Below, piece after piece: positions 46,303 through 55,510 of a stretch of DNA of 64,000 nucleotides. Position 1 is the stretch's first letter; each line of letters starts with the position of its first letter. The position numbers were made by a program, and so were the translations under genes. The DNA comes from an uncultured Francisellaceae bacterium. GTDB lineage: Bacteria; Pseudomonadota; Gammaproteobacteria; UBA6186; Azoamicaceae. The stretch is from positions 1 through 64,000 of the forward strand of contig CAIVQA010000105.1 in the NCBI GenBank assembly GCA_903907935.1. Reading direction: 5' to 3'. A model generated the notes under the pieces. It was given only the letters and a program-made list of their open reading frames with translations, ran no database searches and had not been told where the DNA came from.

Positions 46303-47502
46303 ATGTTTAAACTTATTACCTTTTTTGTTAAACTAGTTATATGGCTATTAGTGTTATTAGTTGTTTGCATAGCTGGCGTAGTATTATTAGTAAATCCAGA
46401 TAACTATAAAACTCAAATTAGTTCTTTTGTAGAAGAGCGTACAGGTCACAAATTAGATATTAATGGTTCCCTTAAATGGTCCTTATTTCCTCACATACAT
46501 GTTTATGCTCAAGATCTTGTCCTGATGGACCAAACAGGAAAGGATAAATTATTAGAAACTAAAGAGGCAACAATAGTTATTAAGCCAATTAAATATTTGC
46601 TTGCGGTAGCTAATAAAAAGAAACAAGAGTTTTTGTTAAAATTAGATACTTCTGTTTTCTATGGATTAGGGGCTAAATTTAATTTGGAAAGTACAATTAA
46701 TATTAGTTTTAGTCCAAAGATAGAGTTAGAAGCTAATCTGCAGTTTTTACCAGTTGAAAGTAAAACCAAAGCCACCCCTTTAAACTTAAATATAGTTATT
46801 GATCCACGACAACTACATTTGTTAATAGATGAAAAAACTGTTGATATGCAAAATGTTAGTCAAATATTTCTCTCAGAACCTTTGGTTTCTGGTGTGGGAG
46901 CTATTAAAGTGGATTTGGTTGCAAAAACAACAGTTAATGACTTAAAAGGTTTGTTTAGTAATTTATCAGGTAATGTGGATTTAGTTATTACTAATGGGAA
47001 ATTACAAGGGATTGATATGTATGGTTCTTTAACTAAGATTGAGCAAAAATTAAATACTTTGTTTAATTCGAAGCAAGGAAATATTAAACAAAGTATTGGT
47101 GCTTTGTTACCAAATGATAAACCAAATGATAATGTTATTGGTAAAGAATTTTTTTCTGCTTTTTCTAATTTAAAACTTCAAGCTACATTTAAAAATGGTG
47201 TTGCTAATGATTCTAATTTATTGTTACAAGATCAGTCCTATACTGTACAAGGATCTGGCTTAATAGATCTTGCTAAAAATAATTTGGATTATAAAATTAA
47301 TGCTAAATTGAATAAATTTGCTAGTGAAGATGCGGAATCAGTTACCCAATATATGCAAAATATACCATTGTTAATAAAAGTGAATGGTCCTATAGCTGGA
47401 TTGATTTTTTCTGTAGATGTTGAAGAGTATTTACAAACTGCATTACAAGGATTACAGAAAAATTTATTAAAAAGCGTTATAGCTCCTTTTGTCAAAAACT
47501 AA
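46303..47502 (+). CDS. AsmA family protein
   Basis: 399 residues. A single N-terminal membrane anchor (about 5-31) is followed by an AsmA domain: NPDNYKTQISSFVEERTGHKLDINGSLKWSLFPHI is split across about 32-66, a highly typical start. The C-terminal part (about 185-380) includes VDLVITNGKLQGIDMYG, as in AsmA_2. AsmA-like proteins act in the envelope and are thought to carry phospholipids between membranes. Shorter than E. coli AsmA (617 aa). It ends right at family A copy A7. Confidence 0.87.
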   Translation: MFKLITFFVKLVIWLLVLLVVCIAGVVLLVNPDNYKTQISSFVEERTGHKLDINGSLKWSLFPHIHVYAQDLVLMDQTGKDKLLETKEATIVIKPIKYLLAVANKKKQEFLLKLDTSVFYGLGAKFNLESTINISFSPKIELEANLQFLPVESKTKATPLNLNIVIDPRQLHLLIDEKTVDMQNVSQIFLSEPLVSGVGAIKVDLVAKTTVNDLKGLFSNLSGNVDLVITNGKLQGIDMYGSLTKIEQKLNTLFNSKQGNIKQSIGALLPNDKPNDNVIGKEFFSAFSNLKLQATFKNGVANDSNLLLQDQSYTVQGSGLIDLAKNNLDYKINAKLNKFASEDAESVTQYMQNIPLLIKVNGPIAGLIFSVDVEEYLQTALQGLQKNLLKSVIAPFVKN

Positions 47503-47650
47503 TACACTCTCAGCTAATAAGTTTTTGGTACTCTAAAAAACAAGTTGTGAAACTCGCCTTTCGTAAAGCAAAGAGCAACTAGGGTCCAAAGAGGCTCAAA
47601 CAACACTCCTTGTTTTTTAAAGTACCAAAAACTTATTAGCTGAGAGTATA
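47503..47650. repeat. Family A palindrome, short form (copy A7)
   Basis: Arms TACACTCTCAGCTAATAAG and CTTATTAGCTGAGAGTATA, core GTGAAACTCGCC ... GAGGCTCAAACAACACTC. Fills the gap between two convergent genes; the last comM codons (TAT ACT CTC AGC TAA on the minus strand) are repeat sequence. GAG/CTC in other copies is AAG/CTT in both arms here. Confidence 0.9.
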
Positions 47651-49207
47651 AGTTTCAGCTCCTCCCCGCATTATTTGTTCAAAAAACGGTAGTTTGTGTA
47701 AAGAAATGGCTTCTTGTAAGTGTTGTAGTTCAATTTTTTCGCATGAGGTTAAATCAGCAATAGTGCGCGATATTTTTAAAATACGATAATAGCTTCTAGC
47801 AGACAAATTTAATTTTTTTATAGCTAATTGTATAGTGTTGTTACATTCTTGATTTAAAGAACAATAATTTTTAATCATTTTATTATTTAAAAAAGCATTT
47901 AATTTATTTTGTCTTGATAATTGAATATTGATTGCTATTTCGATGTTTTTTCTAATTGTTGCAGAATTATAATTATTATTAACTTTATTATGGTGGTTTG
48001 TAGTTAATAATTCTGTAGGTATAGCTGGTACTTCTATACAGAGATCGATACGATCTAAAAGTGGAGTAGACAGTTTTCTTAAGTATCTTTTAATTTGTTC
48101 TTTAGAACATAGACATTTAACATTTGGATTACCAAGATTACCACAAGGGCATGGGTTCATAGCGGCTACTAATTGAAATCTAGCTGGTAATTCTATTTGT
48201 TGTTTGGCTCTGGCAATAATAATTTTTCCTGATTCCAATGGTTCTCTTAGAGCTTCTAACACATAACGACTAAATTCTGGGAGTTCATCTAAAAATAAGA
48301 TCCCATTATGTGCTAGAGAAATTTCTCCTGGTTTAGGGATAGAACCTCCACCTACTAATGCTGCGCTGGATACAGTGTGATGAGGATTACGGAAAGGTCT
48401 AGTTTTCCAGCAACTTTCTCTTTCTAAACCTTTTAAAGAATAGATAGCTAATACTTCTAGTGCTTGAGAAGTAGATAGTTCTGGCATAATCGTTGGTAGC
48501 CGACTAGAGAGCATAGTTTTGCCAGTTCCAGGAGGCCCTACCATTAATAAATTGTGACCACCTGCTGCAGTTACTTCTAGTGCACGTTTTGCATGCATTT
48601 GTCCTTCTACATCAGCTAGATCTAAATTATTTGATGAATTAATAATAATGGGAATTTCTTTTGAGTAATGTAATTTTGGATTAATTAGGTTGGTTTCTTG
48701 TAAATGTTCGTACACTTCTAGTAAATTAGTAGCTGGATATACGGTATTATCTCCAATTAAATTAGCTCCAAAAAAATTTTCTTTTGGTATTATTAAGCTT
48801 CTGCCAGCTTGTTTGGTTGCTATAGCAAAAGGAATTATTCCACTAATAGGACGTAAAATTCCAGTTAAAGCTAATTCTCCAGCAAATTCAAAATTATGTA
48901 AAAAATCGGTATTTAATTGATTAATAGCTGCTAAAATCCCAACAGCTATTGGTAAATCAAAACGACCACCTTCTTTAGGTAGATCTGCTGGAGCAAGATT
49001 AATAATAATTTTATGGTTAGTAAAATTTAATCCGCTATTAATAATAGCACTTCTAACTCGTTCTTTACTTTCTTTAACAGCAGTTTCTGGTAATCCAACT
49101 ATAGTAAACCCTGGTATTCCATGAGAGATATGGGTTTCTACGCTGACTAGTGGTGCAGATATGCCAACGGATGCTCTACTGTATAAAACTGATAATTTTG
49201 GTTCCAT
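47636..49207 (-). CDS. comM: Mg-chelatase-like AAA+ ATPase ComM (YifB)
   Basis: 523 residues. ComM is a hexameric helicase promoting branch migration during natural transformation. N-terminal Lon-protease-like domain (about 20-160), then Walker A GPPGTGKTML, Walker B ILFLDELPEF and NPCPCGNLGNP, and a C-terminal Mg_chelatase_C domain with SARSYYRILKISRTIADL. The end ETYTLS and its stop are encoded by family A copy A7, so the native tail has been replaced or is fortuitously repeat-derived. With dprA, consistent with transformation. Confidence 0.95.
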   Translation of the reverse strand: MEPKLSVLYSRASVGISAPLVSVETHISHGIPGFTIVGLPETAVKESKERVRSAIINSGLNFTNHKIIINLAPADLPKEGGRFDLPIAVGILAAINQLNTDFLHNFEFAGELALTGILRPISGIIPFAIATKQAGRSLIIPKENFFGANLIGDNTVYPATNLLEVYEHLQETNLINPKLHYSKEIPIIINSSNNLDLADVEGQMHAKRALEVTAAGGHNLLMVGPPGTGKTMLSSRLPTIMPELSTSQALEVLAIYSLKGLERESCWKTRPFRNPHHTVSSAALVGGGSIPKPGEISLAHNGILFLDELPEFSRYVLEALREPLESGKIIIARAKQQIELPARFQLVAAMNPCPCGNLGNPNVKCLCSKEQIKRYLRKLSTPLLDRIDLCIEVPAIPTELLTTNHHNKVNNNYNSATIRKNIEIAINIQLSRQNKLNAFLNNKMIKNYCSLNQECNNTIQLAIKKLNLSARSYYRILKISRTIADLTSCEKIELQHLQEAISLHKLPFFEQIMRGGAETYTLS

Positions 49208-49259
49208 GGATGATAAGTATGAGCTATCAAAAATTGAAAAAATATAGTATTTTTTGTTA

Positions 49260-51281
49260 TTATCCGCGAAGTAATTTTTCTTCTAAGATAACTTTTTCTT
49301 CAGATGTTGCAAAAATTACTAGAACGTCTTGTTCTAGGATTATGGTGCTTGGTAGAAGAGCTTCATAGCGATTACCGTCTCTAGTTAAATACTTAAGACT
49401 AAAATCGTATCTGGTAACTGTCTCAGTGGAAATTTCTGTAGTATTGACGGATTCTGGAAAAAATTTTTCAATGGGTTGATTAATAGCAACTGCATTTTCT
49501 GGAATAACAATAGTTTGTAAACTACGTCTAGCACTATCTTCTTCTTCTAATATATTTGGTTCTTCGTTACCTTTGTATAAATGGCGAAGCATTTCATAAC
49601 GAGAAGAGTGAGTTTTTATAACTTTATTAATGATTTTGGTTGTTGGGACGCCTAATGCAAACAATAAGTGAGAAGCTAGCATAATACTACCTTCTAAAAT
49701 TTCTGGGACTATTTCAGTTGCGCCAGCTGCTTCGAAAGCTTGTATAGTGGTTTCATCCTTGGTTCTAACAAAAATTTGAAATTTTAGTTTTAAACTACGT
49801 AGATATTTAACAATCTCCAAGTTAACGGCTTCGTCTGCAAAACTTAAAACAACCATTTTAGCTTTGTATACTCCGGCGGCTAATAATACTTCTGGATTAC
49901 TGGCATCACCATAAAAAACCTGTTCTCCAGCTATAGATGATTTGTGTAGTAGAGTAGGATCCAAATCTAGAGCAAGCCAATGAATTTTTTCTTGTCCTAA
50001 AAATTTAGCTAAAATTTGTCCTACTCTACCAAATCCGCAAATGATTACATGATCCTGTATGGTATCGCTATGATTTGTTAAGGCATTGATAGGGTTATAG
50101 TTGATAATTGAATCATCATTTTTTATTTTTATGAAGAATTTAACAATTTTATTATTATACCGAATTAATAGTGGTGCTAGCATAATGCTAATTACTACAG
50201 CAGCAAAAATAATTGGCTTTTGATCTGGATTTATAATTTTATAATCTATAGCTTCTGTTAGAGCTACAAAGCCAAATTCTCCACCTTGAGCTAAAATTAT
50301 TCCAGTTTTAAATGCAGTTTCTATGGAGAATCTACTAAAAATTTTTATCACCAAAATTATGATAATAGTTTTTAGAAAAAGTAATATTCCTAAAATAGAT
50401 AAAACAGGAGCCCAAACGGCAGGTAGAGTTTGTAGATCTAAAAAAGATCCTACTATTATGAAAAATAGACCTAATAGTACTTCTCTAAAAGGTCGGATAT
50501 CTATTTCGATTTGTTGACGAAATTCGGTTTCACCCAACATTAACCCAGCTAAAAATGCTCCTAATGGCATAGATAATTCAAAATAATAAGTTGTAGCTGC
50601 GGCACTTAAAGCTACTAATAGAGTTGCTATCATGAATAATTCAGTGGAATGAGCCTTTGCTACTTCGTGAAATAATGGTTTAACAACTCTAGAACCAATT
50701 ATTACCATTAGTATAAAAACCATTGTTCCTTTTAAAATGGTTGTTAGAAAAACATCAAATAAAAATTCTTCTTTACTACCAAGAGCTGGAATAATAATAA
50801 GCAGTAGAATTGCGGCAATATCTTGAAATAATAAGATTTTTATGGATAATTTACCATGATTGGTTTGTTGTTCTTTTTGTTCATGTAATTGTTTTAGTAC
50901 TACTGCAGTAGAAGATAAAGATAAACTACTACCAATAATAAAAGCTTGTTTAAATGGGATATTAAAAAAATAAGCTAATCCGGAAATAGCCATGCTACAC
51001 AATAATACTTGTAGTCCGCCAATACCAATCATAGCTTTTTTGCTGGTCATTAATTGAGCAATAGAAAATTCTAACCCAAGAGTAAACATTAAGAAAACAA
51101 TACCAAATTCTGCTAAAAAGTTCATGCTTTCTATGCTTGGGATCCATCCTACCCCACCAGGCCCCACTAAAATACCTACAGATAAGTAACCAATCACTGG
51201 AGGTAGATATAGTCTTCGGCAAACAACCAGGAATACCACGGAGCAAAGAAGTAAAATTAGAATATAATTAAAACTTTCCAT
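49260..51281 (-). CDS. CPA2 cation:proton antiporter with RCK domains (KefB/YbaL-like)
   Basis: 673 residues. The N-terminal Na+/H+-exchanger domain (about 1-385) has about 12-13 helices, with GLEFSIAQL, FIIGSSLSLSSTAVVLKQL and LAQGGEFGFV. A TrkA_N Rossmann domain follows (about 410-530; VIICGFGRVGQILAKFLGQ) with an NAD-binding glycine motif, then a TrkA_C domain to the end. Such proteins export K+ (or Na+) in exchange for H+ under nucleotide or glutathione control. Q at the Kef-type ligand position cannot be settled here. Divergent from the HAD gene across copy A8. Confidence 0.9.
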   Translation of the reverse strand: MESFNYILILLLCSVVFLVVCRRLYLPPVIGYLSVGILVGPGGVGWIPSIESMNFLAEFGIVFLMFTLGLEFSIAQLMTSKKAMIGIGGLQVLLCSMAISGLAYFFNIPFKQAFIIGSSLSLSSTAVVLKQLHEQKEQQTNHGKLSIKILLFQDIAAILLLIIIPALGSKEEFLFDVFLTTILKGTMVFILMVIIGSRVVKPLFHEVAKAHSTELFMIATLLVALSAAATTYYFELSMPLGAFLAGLMLGETEFRQQIEIDIRPFREVLLGLFFIIVGSFLDLQTLPAVWAPVLSILGILLFLKTIIIILVIKIFSRFSIETAFKTGIILAQGGEFGFVALTEAIDYKIINPDQKPIIFAAVVISIMLAPLLIRYNNKIVKFFIKIKNDDSIINYNPINALTNHSDTIQDHVIICGFGRVGQILAKFLGQEKIHWLALDLDPTLLHKSSIAGEQVFYGDASNPEVLLAAGVYKAKMVVLSFADEAVNLEIVKYLRSLKLKFQIFVRTKDETTIQAFEAAGATEIVPEILEGSIMLASHLLFALGVPTTKIINKVIKTHSSRYEMLRHLYKGNEEPNILEEEDSARRSLQTIVIPENAVAINQPIEKFFPESVNTTEISTETVTRYDFSLKYLTRDGNRYEALLPSTIILEQDVLVIFATSEEKVILEEKLLRG

Positions 51282-51336
51282 AATTTAAATTTTAGCATTA
51301 TATAACTTAATTTTTTGATTATTTTGCATTTTTTTG

Positions 51337-51486
51337 TATATACTCTTAGCTAATGAGTTGTTGGTGTTCTAAAAAACAAGTCGTGAAACTCGCCTTTCGC
51401 AAAGTAAAGAACAACTAGAGTCCAAGGAGGCTCAAACAACACTCCTTGTTTTTTAGAACACCAACAACTCATTAGCTAAGAGTATA
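51337..51486. repeat. Family A palindrome, short form (copy A8)
   Basis: Arms begin TATATACTCTTAGCTAATGA, continuing GTTGTTGGTGTTCT, paired perfectly with AGAACACCAACAAC on the other side. At least five arm positions differ from A9 and all are matched in the opposite arm. It lies between divergent genes, so it is not tied to 3' ends. Confidence 0.9.
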
Positions 51487-51505
51487 AATAAATATTATTG
51501 ACATT

Positions 51506-52078
51506 ATGCAAAGAATTATATTTACAATAATAAAATTTTTTAGATACAGGTCATGCCTTAAAAAACCAGAATTTACAGTAGATCAAATAATTCTTTTAAA
51601 TTTAGAATATTTAAAACAAAAAAATATTTTAGCGTTGATCTTAGATTTTGATGGAGTTTTAGGTTCGCATGGTAAATTACAACCATTGCCAGAGGTAGTA
51701 GAGTGGTTAGAGAGAGCAGTACAAATTTTTGGACCAAAAAAAATTTTTGTACTATCTAATAATCCTTTGGCCTCTAGAAGAGACTTTTTTGAACAATATT
51801 TTAATAATCAAATTGAGTTTATAATAGCAAAACCAAAACCAAATCTAGAAGGAATAATTACGATATTTAATGATTTATTATTATTTGGATCTATAGAAAA
51901 ATCTCAAGTTTTGCTTATAGACGATAGGCTAGCTACAGGGATTTTAGCAGCAAAAATTTTTGGTATAGCCAGTTGTTTAATAATGAAACCTTATGTTAAT
52001 CTACGAGGAAATTGGATTAAAGAATTATTTTTTATGTTTCTTAGAAAATTAGAAAGGATAATAGTATGGCATTTGTAG
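51506..52078 (+). CDS. HAD-superfamily phosphatase, YqeG/Gep4-like
   Basis: 190 residues. The HAD motifs are LDFDGVL (D47, D49), VLSNNPL (motif II Ser), the Lys of AKPKPN (motif III) and [10 protein letters not shown] (motif IV). This class IIIA layout matches the YqeG/Gep4 family, which includes phosphatidylglycerophosphate phosphatases. A basic, hydrophobic C-terminus could touch the membrane. Its last 13 bases overlap fdxA, so the two are translated together, though a functional link is not obvious. Confidence 0.8.
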   Translation: MQRIIFTIIKFFRYRSCLKKPEFTVDQIILLNLEYLKQKNILALILDFDGVLGSHGKLQPLPEVVEWLERAVQIFGPKKIFVLSNNPLASRRDFFEQYFNNQIEFIIAKPKPNLEGIITIFNDLLLFGSIEKSQVLLIDDRLATGILAAKIFGIASCLIMKPYVNLRGNWIKELFFMFLRKLERIIVWHL

Positions 52079-52392
52079 TTACCGAAAATTGCATTAATTG
52101 CAAATATACTACTTGTGTAGAGGTATGTCCTGTAGATTGTTTTCATGAAGGGCCTAATTTTTTGGTTATAGATCCAGATGAATGTATAGACTGTGGTTTA
52201 TGTGAATCAGAATGTGCTGCAAATGCTATCTTTTCTCTTGATGAAGTTCCAGAAAATCAAAAACAATTTATTGAATTAAACGAGACACTAGCTAAAAAGT
52301 GGCCAGTTATAACTACAAATAAAGGAAGTTTTCCTGATGCTGATAATTGGAATGGTAAACCAAACAAATTAAAGTATCTAAAAGAGGATTAA
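52066..52392 (+). CDS. fdxA: Ferredoxin FdxA (7Fe type)
   Basis: 108 residues. Electron-transfer protein with one 3Fe-4S and one 4Fe-4S cluster. N-terminal Cys pattern [18 protein letters not shown] and second set [17 protein letters not shown]. The tail [20 protein letters not shown] matches the conserved C-terminus of FdxA proteins. Overlaps the HAD phosphatase gene by 13 bases. Confidence 0.95.
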   Translation: MAFVVTENCINCKYTTCVEVCPVDCFHEGPNFLVIDPDECIDCGLCESECAANAIFSLDEVPENQKQFIELNETLAKKWPVITTNKGSFPDADNWNGKPNKLKYLKED

Positions 52393-52404
52393 ATTTTATA
52401 CTAA

Positions 52405-52524
52405 GGAACGTGCACGAAATAACTGTAACATTTATGGTAAATTGATCAGGTAGTTGAATTAGAAATAGCGTGAAAAGTTAACCTGGTCAATTTCAAAATG
52501 TGGAAGTTATTTCGTGCACGTTCC
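52405..52524. repeat. Family D palindrome, complete solitary copy
   Basis: Arms GGAACGTGCACGAAATAACT and, on the right, AGTTATTTCGTGCACGTTCC; inward, AAATTGATCAGGT faces ACCTGGTCAATTT. It fills the gap between the convergent fdxA and prepilin genes and matches the two palindromes inside the composite element near recF. Confidence 0.85.
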
Positions 52525-52538
52525 TACTACTCATGTCC

Positions 52539-53126
52539 TTAATGGCTGATACAACTTGTTGGAAAAAGGTTGTTTTGATCAGATAAATATATAGTTTGAC
52601 AAGTTAATGGCAGATCCTTGTCTTGCCCATTGCCGGAAATTGCAGTGGCTTCTAAAATTAATGATTCTGACCAAGTTAAATATTGCATGTCAGAAGGATT
52701 GGTAATATTAGTTTTGCTAAAGCCAATACTAGGATTAGTTGTGGAAAAATTAGTGGTGGGTATATAGGGGACACAATATTTAATACAATAAAGCCCGTTG
52801 TTTGATTTACATGGAAAATTAAGGGTTGTTCCTGGAGTATAATTGCAAACGGGGCTACTAGCGCAGTCGGTAGAAGGAGATGTGGTAGGCGAACAAGGGC
52901 TACCAGCCGCAGCAGCTAATGAGGTATTAATATTGTTTTTACCAGCAGTATTAATTAGTAGATATGCTTTTTGTAATGATAGAGCAGCATCTTGTCGTTT
53001 TTGAACATGCATACTGTCCATATATCCAGAAAAACCTACACCTGCTAATATAGCAGCAATTGTCATTACTATTATTAATTCTATTAAAGTGAACCCAAAT
53101 TTTTTAAAATTTAAAAATTTTTGCAT
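52539..53126 (-). CDS. Minor prepilin / pseudopilin 3
   Basis: 195 residues. Prepilin leader MQKFLNFKKFG with cleavage before FTLIELIIVMTIAAIL (Gly -1, Glu +5), a standard class III signal. The mature domain is Ser/Thr/Pro-rich with several Cys pairs (SPCSPTTSPSTDCASSPVC), suggesting disulfides. It is last of three prepilin genes on this strand; the previous one ends 27 bases upstream. Probably a minor pilin or a pseudopilin of type IV pilus or DNA uptake. Confidence 0.85.
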   Translation of the reverse strand: MQKFLNFKKFGFTLIELIIVMTIAAILAGVGFSGYMDSMHVQKRQDAALSLQKAYLLINTAGKNNINTSLAAAAGSPCSPTTSPSTDCASSPVCNYTPGTTLNFPCKSNNGLYCIKYCVPYIPTTNFSTTNPSIGFSKTNITNPSDMQYLTWSESLILEATAISGNGQDKDLPLTCQTIYLSDQNNLFPTSCISH

Positions 53127-53153
53127 AGTTTATAATTGCCTCATTATTTAATC

Positions 53154-53735
53154 TCATGAACAGTTATTGGTAACATCTAATACTCCATTTGGCCATACAG
53201 TAATAGTATTGTAACAGGTTGTACTATCTTGAGAAGTTATAGTAATAGTATATTTGTTAACGTTATTGCTAGCATCACGAGGCATTAAACCTTTAGAATA
53301 TGTAATGACATTAGATGGACCTACACAAATTGTTACCCTTTGAAAAGTGGAACCATTTACGTTACCCCAAGTGCAAGCAGCTGTACAAGCAGTTGTATTT
53401 GTTGGGATAGGGCAAGATGTACTAATGGTAGGGGTAGTAGTGGTGGTTGGACATTGTGCAAGAGTGCTACCACTACCGGCAATTAAACTACAAACTAGTT
53501 GATCAGAGTCGGTATTAACGGAATTAGCATTAGCTTGATTTAGTAAATTTTCAATGATGTCCGTAGCATTATCAACTAGATCTTGTGGGCGTCTAATGGT
53601 TTTCATGCTAGCGATAGTAAGCCCTGCTAAAACGGCTGTAATAGATACGGTTACTAATAGTTCTATTAATGTGACACCGAATATTTTAGTAATAAATGGC
53701 TTAAAGAATAATTTATCCATGGTTATTGCCAACAT
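53154..53735 (-). CDS. Minor prepilin / pseudopilin 2
   Basis: 193 residues with a prepilin site ending IFG before VTLIELLVTVSITAVL (Val +1 instead of Phe, Glu +5). A Cys/Thr-rich globular region follows (CPTTTTTPTISTSCP). An ATG two bases after the preceding stop (53720, MDKLFF) is an alternative start five residues later; the longer start overlaps the upstream gene by 13 bases. Middle member of the prepilin cluster; GspH/FimT-like by N-terminal pattern. Confidence 0.83.
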   Translation of the reverse strand: MLAITMDKLFFKPFITKIFGVTLIELLVTVSITAVLAGLTIASMKTIRRPQDLVDNATDIIENLLNQANANSVNTDSDQLVCSLIAGSGSTLAQCPTTTTTPTISTSCPIPTNTTACTAACTWGNVNGSTFQRVTICVGPSNVITYSKGLMPRDASNNVNKYTITITSQDSTTCYNTITVWPNGVLDVTNNCS

Positions 53736-54241
53736 TTATTAGGATCAGGATTGGGGGATATAGCACATGGTGTAGAGCTAGTGCTGGTAGGAGCACCTTG
53801 AATACTATCGCTTCCATCTGGAGGTAAGCATAATGTTATGAGAGGACAGCTAGTATCTTTAGCTTGAGGGCCTCCTGCTGTAGGTGTTGCGGTTAAAATA
53901 ATATTATGATTGGAATCAACAGGGGCAGTTAAAGTGTAGTAGCCATTAGGGGTTTGAGGCATTGATACAGTAGTAGGTAGAGATGTACATGCAGTAATGC
54001 CACTGCTACTACCACTATTTAACCAATTAGCTATATCTACCATAGAACATCCATATTTAACAGCTTCCTCTTGGATGCTAGATTTTAATTTTATTAATTC
54101 ACTTTGAGCTTCTTTACGACGGTATCCTACTTTAACATTAGCTAAAGAAGAAAAAGAAACATAAGATAGTATAGCTACAATAGATAAAGAAATAATTAAT
54201 TCCATTAAAGATAGGGCAGCTAATGTTTTTATTTTTTTCAT
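53723..54241 (-). CDS. Minor prepilin / pseudopilin 1
   Basis: 172 residues. The N-terminus reads KTLAALSLMELIISLSIVAIL: the cleavage residue would be Ala rather than Gly and Glu +5 is present. A hydrophobic helix is followed by a helical spacer and a Gly/Ser/Pro/Cys-rich domain. First gene of the three-gene prepilin cluster, with the beta-barrel protein gene 34 bases upstream. The Ala -1 is the same variation as in the prepilin at 40281. Confidence 0.78.
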   Translation of the reverse strand: MKKIKTLAALSLMELIISLSIVAILSYVSFSSLANVKVGYRRKEAQSELIKLKSSIQEEAVKYGCSMVDIANWLNSGSSSGITACTSLPTTVSMPQTPNGYYTLTAPVDSNHNIILTATPTAGGPQAKDTSCPLITLCLPPDGSDSIQGAPTSTSSTPCAISPNPDPNKCWQ

Positions 54242-54275
54242 ATAAGTTTAGTATACCTTTACAGTAAAATTATGG

Positions 54276-55163
54276 TTATAAAAATAGATGAGTCAAACTA
54301 ATGCTAAATGCAAACAAAGTGTGTTGCCCTTCTAAATGTAAATTTTGTGCCGGATCTCTCCATTCAACATTACTAGTAGCTATAATTTTTATATTACCAA
54401 AACCTGCAAAATTAGTGTATCGAATCGCTCCATTCAAAAACAGCTGTGGTACTAAATTAATTTTACAACCAAGTACTACATTATAGGCTCCTGCAACACG
54501 TCGCCTAGCGAAGTTTTCACCGGTACTTATTGGAGGTGCATTAAAAAAATTAGAATTAGTTCTATTTATACCTGCTCCTATACCAAGTCCAAAGAACGCT
54601 CGAAAGGCCATTAAGGATACAAAATCATAATAGGTATTAATAAATATACCTTGAGCTTTTACTACACTAGTTAAACCCCCGGCTTGATTAGAAAATAAAG
54701 GAGTTTTATTATATTTGGTATTTTCTGTAGCCATTGCTTCTAATTCTAGTGATAAATTATCCCAACGATAACCAAAAGCTAATTCTCCCCCGTTTTTAGA
54801 TGACGTTGCTTGATTCGAACTTGCAATTATTGCGGTTTTTGTTATTGGTTGTACTGAAGTGTTTTTTACCTTACTTATAGAGCTAGTACCACTATTAGCG
54901 CCAAAGCGTATAAAAAACCTATTTGTAGTGCGAGCTGGTATAGAGTTTTCTATTTTTTGTAATTCATCATCAGTTACTGGAGGACTAAGTCCATACATGG
55001 CTTCTATAAATTTAGGATTTTGGGCACTACCATATTTAGGATCTAACTGCTTAGGGTTAGGATTAGAGTGACTAATCTGACAATAAAATATAGTTGTTAA
55101 TATAAATACTTTAATTACTAATATTTTATTATTTTTTCTTTTATTTGTTATTAACCTTGGCAT
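54276..55163 (-). CDS. Outer-membrane beta-barrel protein
   Basis: 295 residues. A basic start then hydrophobic signal segment (about 14-32, ending QISHS). After a Pro-rich spacer, alternating strands run to the end (FFIRFGANSG, LAFGYRWDNLSLELEA, FFGLGIGAGIN, GAYNVVLGCKINL, HTLFAFSISLTHLFL), typical of an 8-12-stranded barrel of the Opa/OmpW/P44 class. The final residue is Leu, not the usual aromatic. It starts inside the end of ihfB (23-base overlap) and precedes the prepilin cluster. Confidence 0.78.
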   Translation of the reverse strand: MPRLITNKRKNNKILVIKVFILTTIFYCQISHSNPNPKQLDPKYGSAQNPKFIEAMYGLSPPVTDDELQKIENSIPARTTNRFFIRFGANSGTSSISKVKNTSVQPITKTAIIASSNQATSSKNGGELAFGYRWDNLSLELEAMATENTKYNKTPLFSNQAGGLTSVVKAQGIFINTYYDFVSLMAFRAFFGLGIGAGINRTNSNFFNAPPISTGENFARRRVAGAYNVVLGCKINLVPQLFLNGAIRYTNFAGFGNIKIIATSNVEWRDPAQNLHLEGQHTLFAFSISLTHLFL

Positions 55164-55452
55164 TTAATTTCTTCCCTGGTTTAAAATGCACAGTATATTT
55201 TGATCGCATTTTGATCTTTTCTCCAGTTTTGGGGTTTCTTGCTAATCTAGCTGGATGAAATCTTACACAAAAGCTACCAAAGCCACGCAATTCTATTTTG
55301 TTAGCCTTAACTAAAGCATTAGTCATAACTTCAAAAATATGTTTTATTACCTTAGATATAGTATTGCATGGTAGATCGGTGTGTTTTTCAGTTAAAACTT
55401 TTATAAGATTTGAACGGTTAATAATTATTGTAGTATTTTTAAGATCTTGCAT
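55141..55452 (-). CDS. ihfB: Integration host factor subunit beta
   Basis: 103 residues. IHF is a sequence-specific DNA-bending heterodimer used in transcription, recombination and origin function. RGFGSFCVRFHPARLARNPKTG and KYTVHFKPGKKLNAKV match the beta subunit (beta arms with the intercalating Pro of RNPKTG). Six to eight extra N-terminal residues precede the usual start. It overlaps the beta-barrel gene, an unusual partner; relatives usually have rpsA upstream. Confidence 0.88.
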   Translation of the reverse strand: MQDLKNTTIIINRSNLIKVLTEKHTDLPCNTISKVIKHIFEVMTNALVKANKIELRGFGSFCVRFHPARLARNPKTGEKIKMRSKYTVHFKPGKKLNAKVNNK

Positions 55453-55510
55453 ACTATAATAGTATAAATTAAATATAGATAAATAAAATATTATTGCTAT
55501 AATTAAGTTT

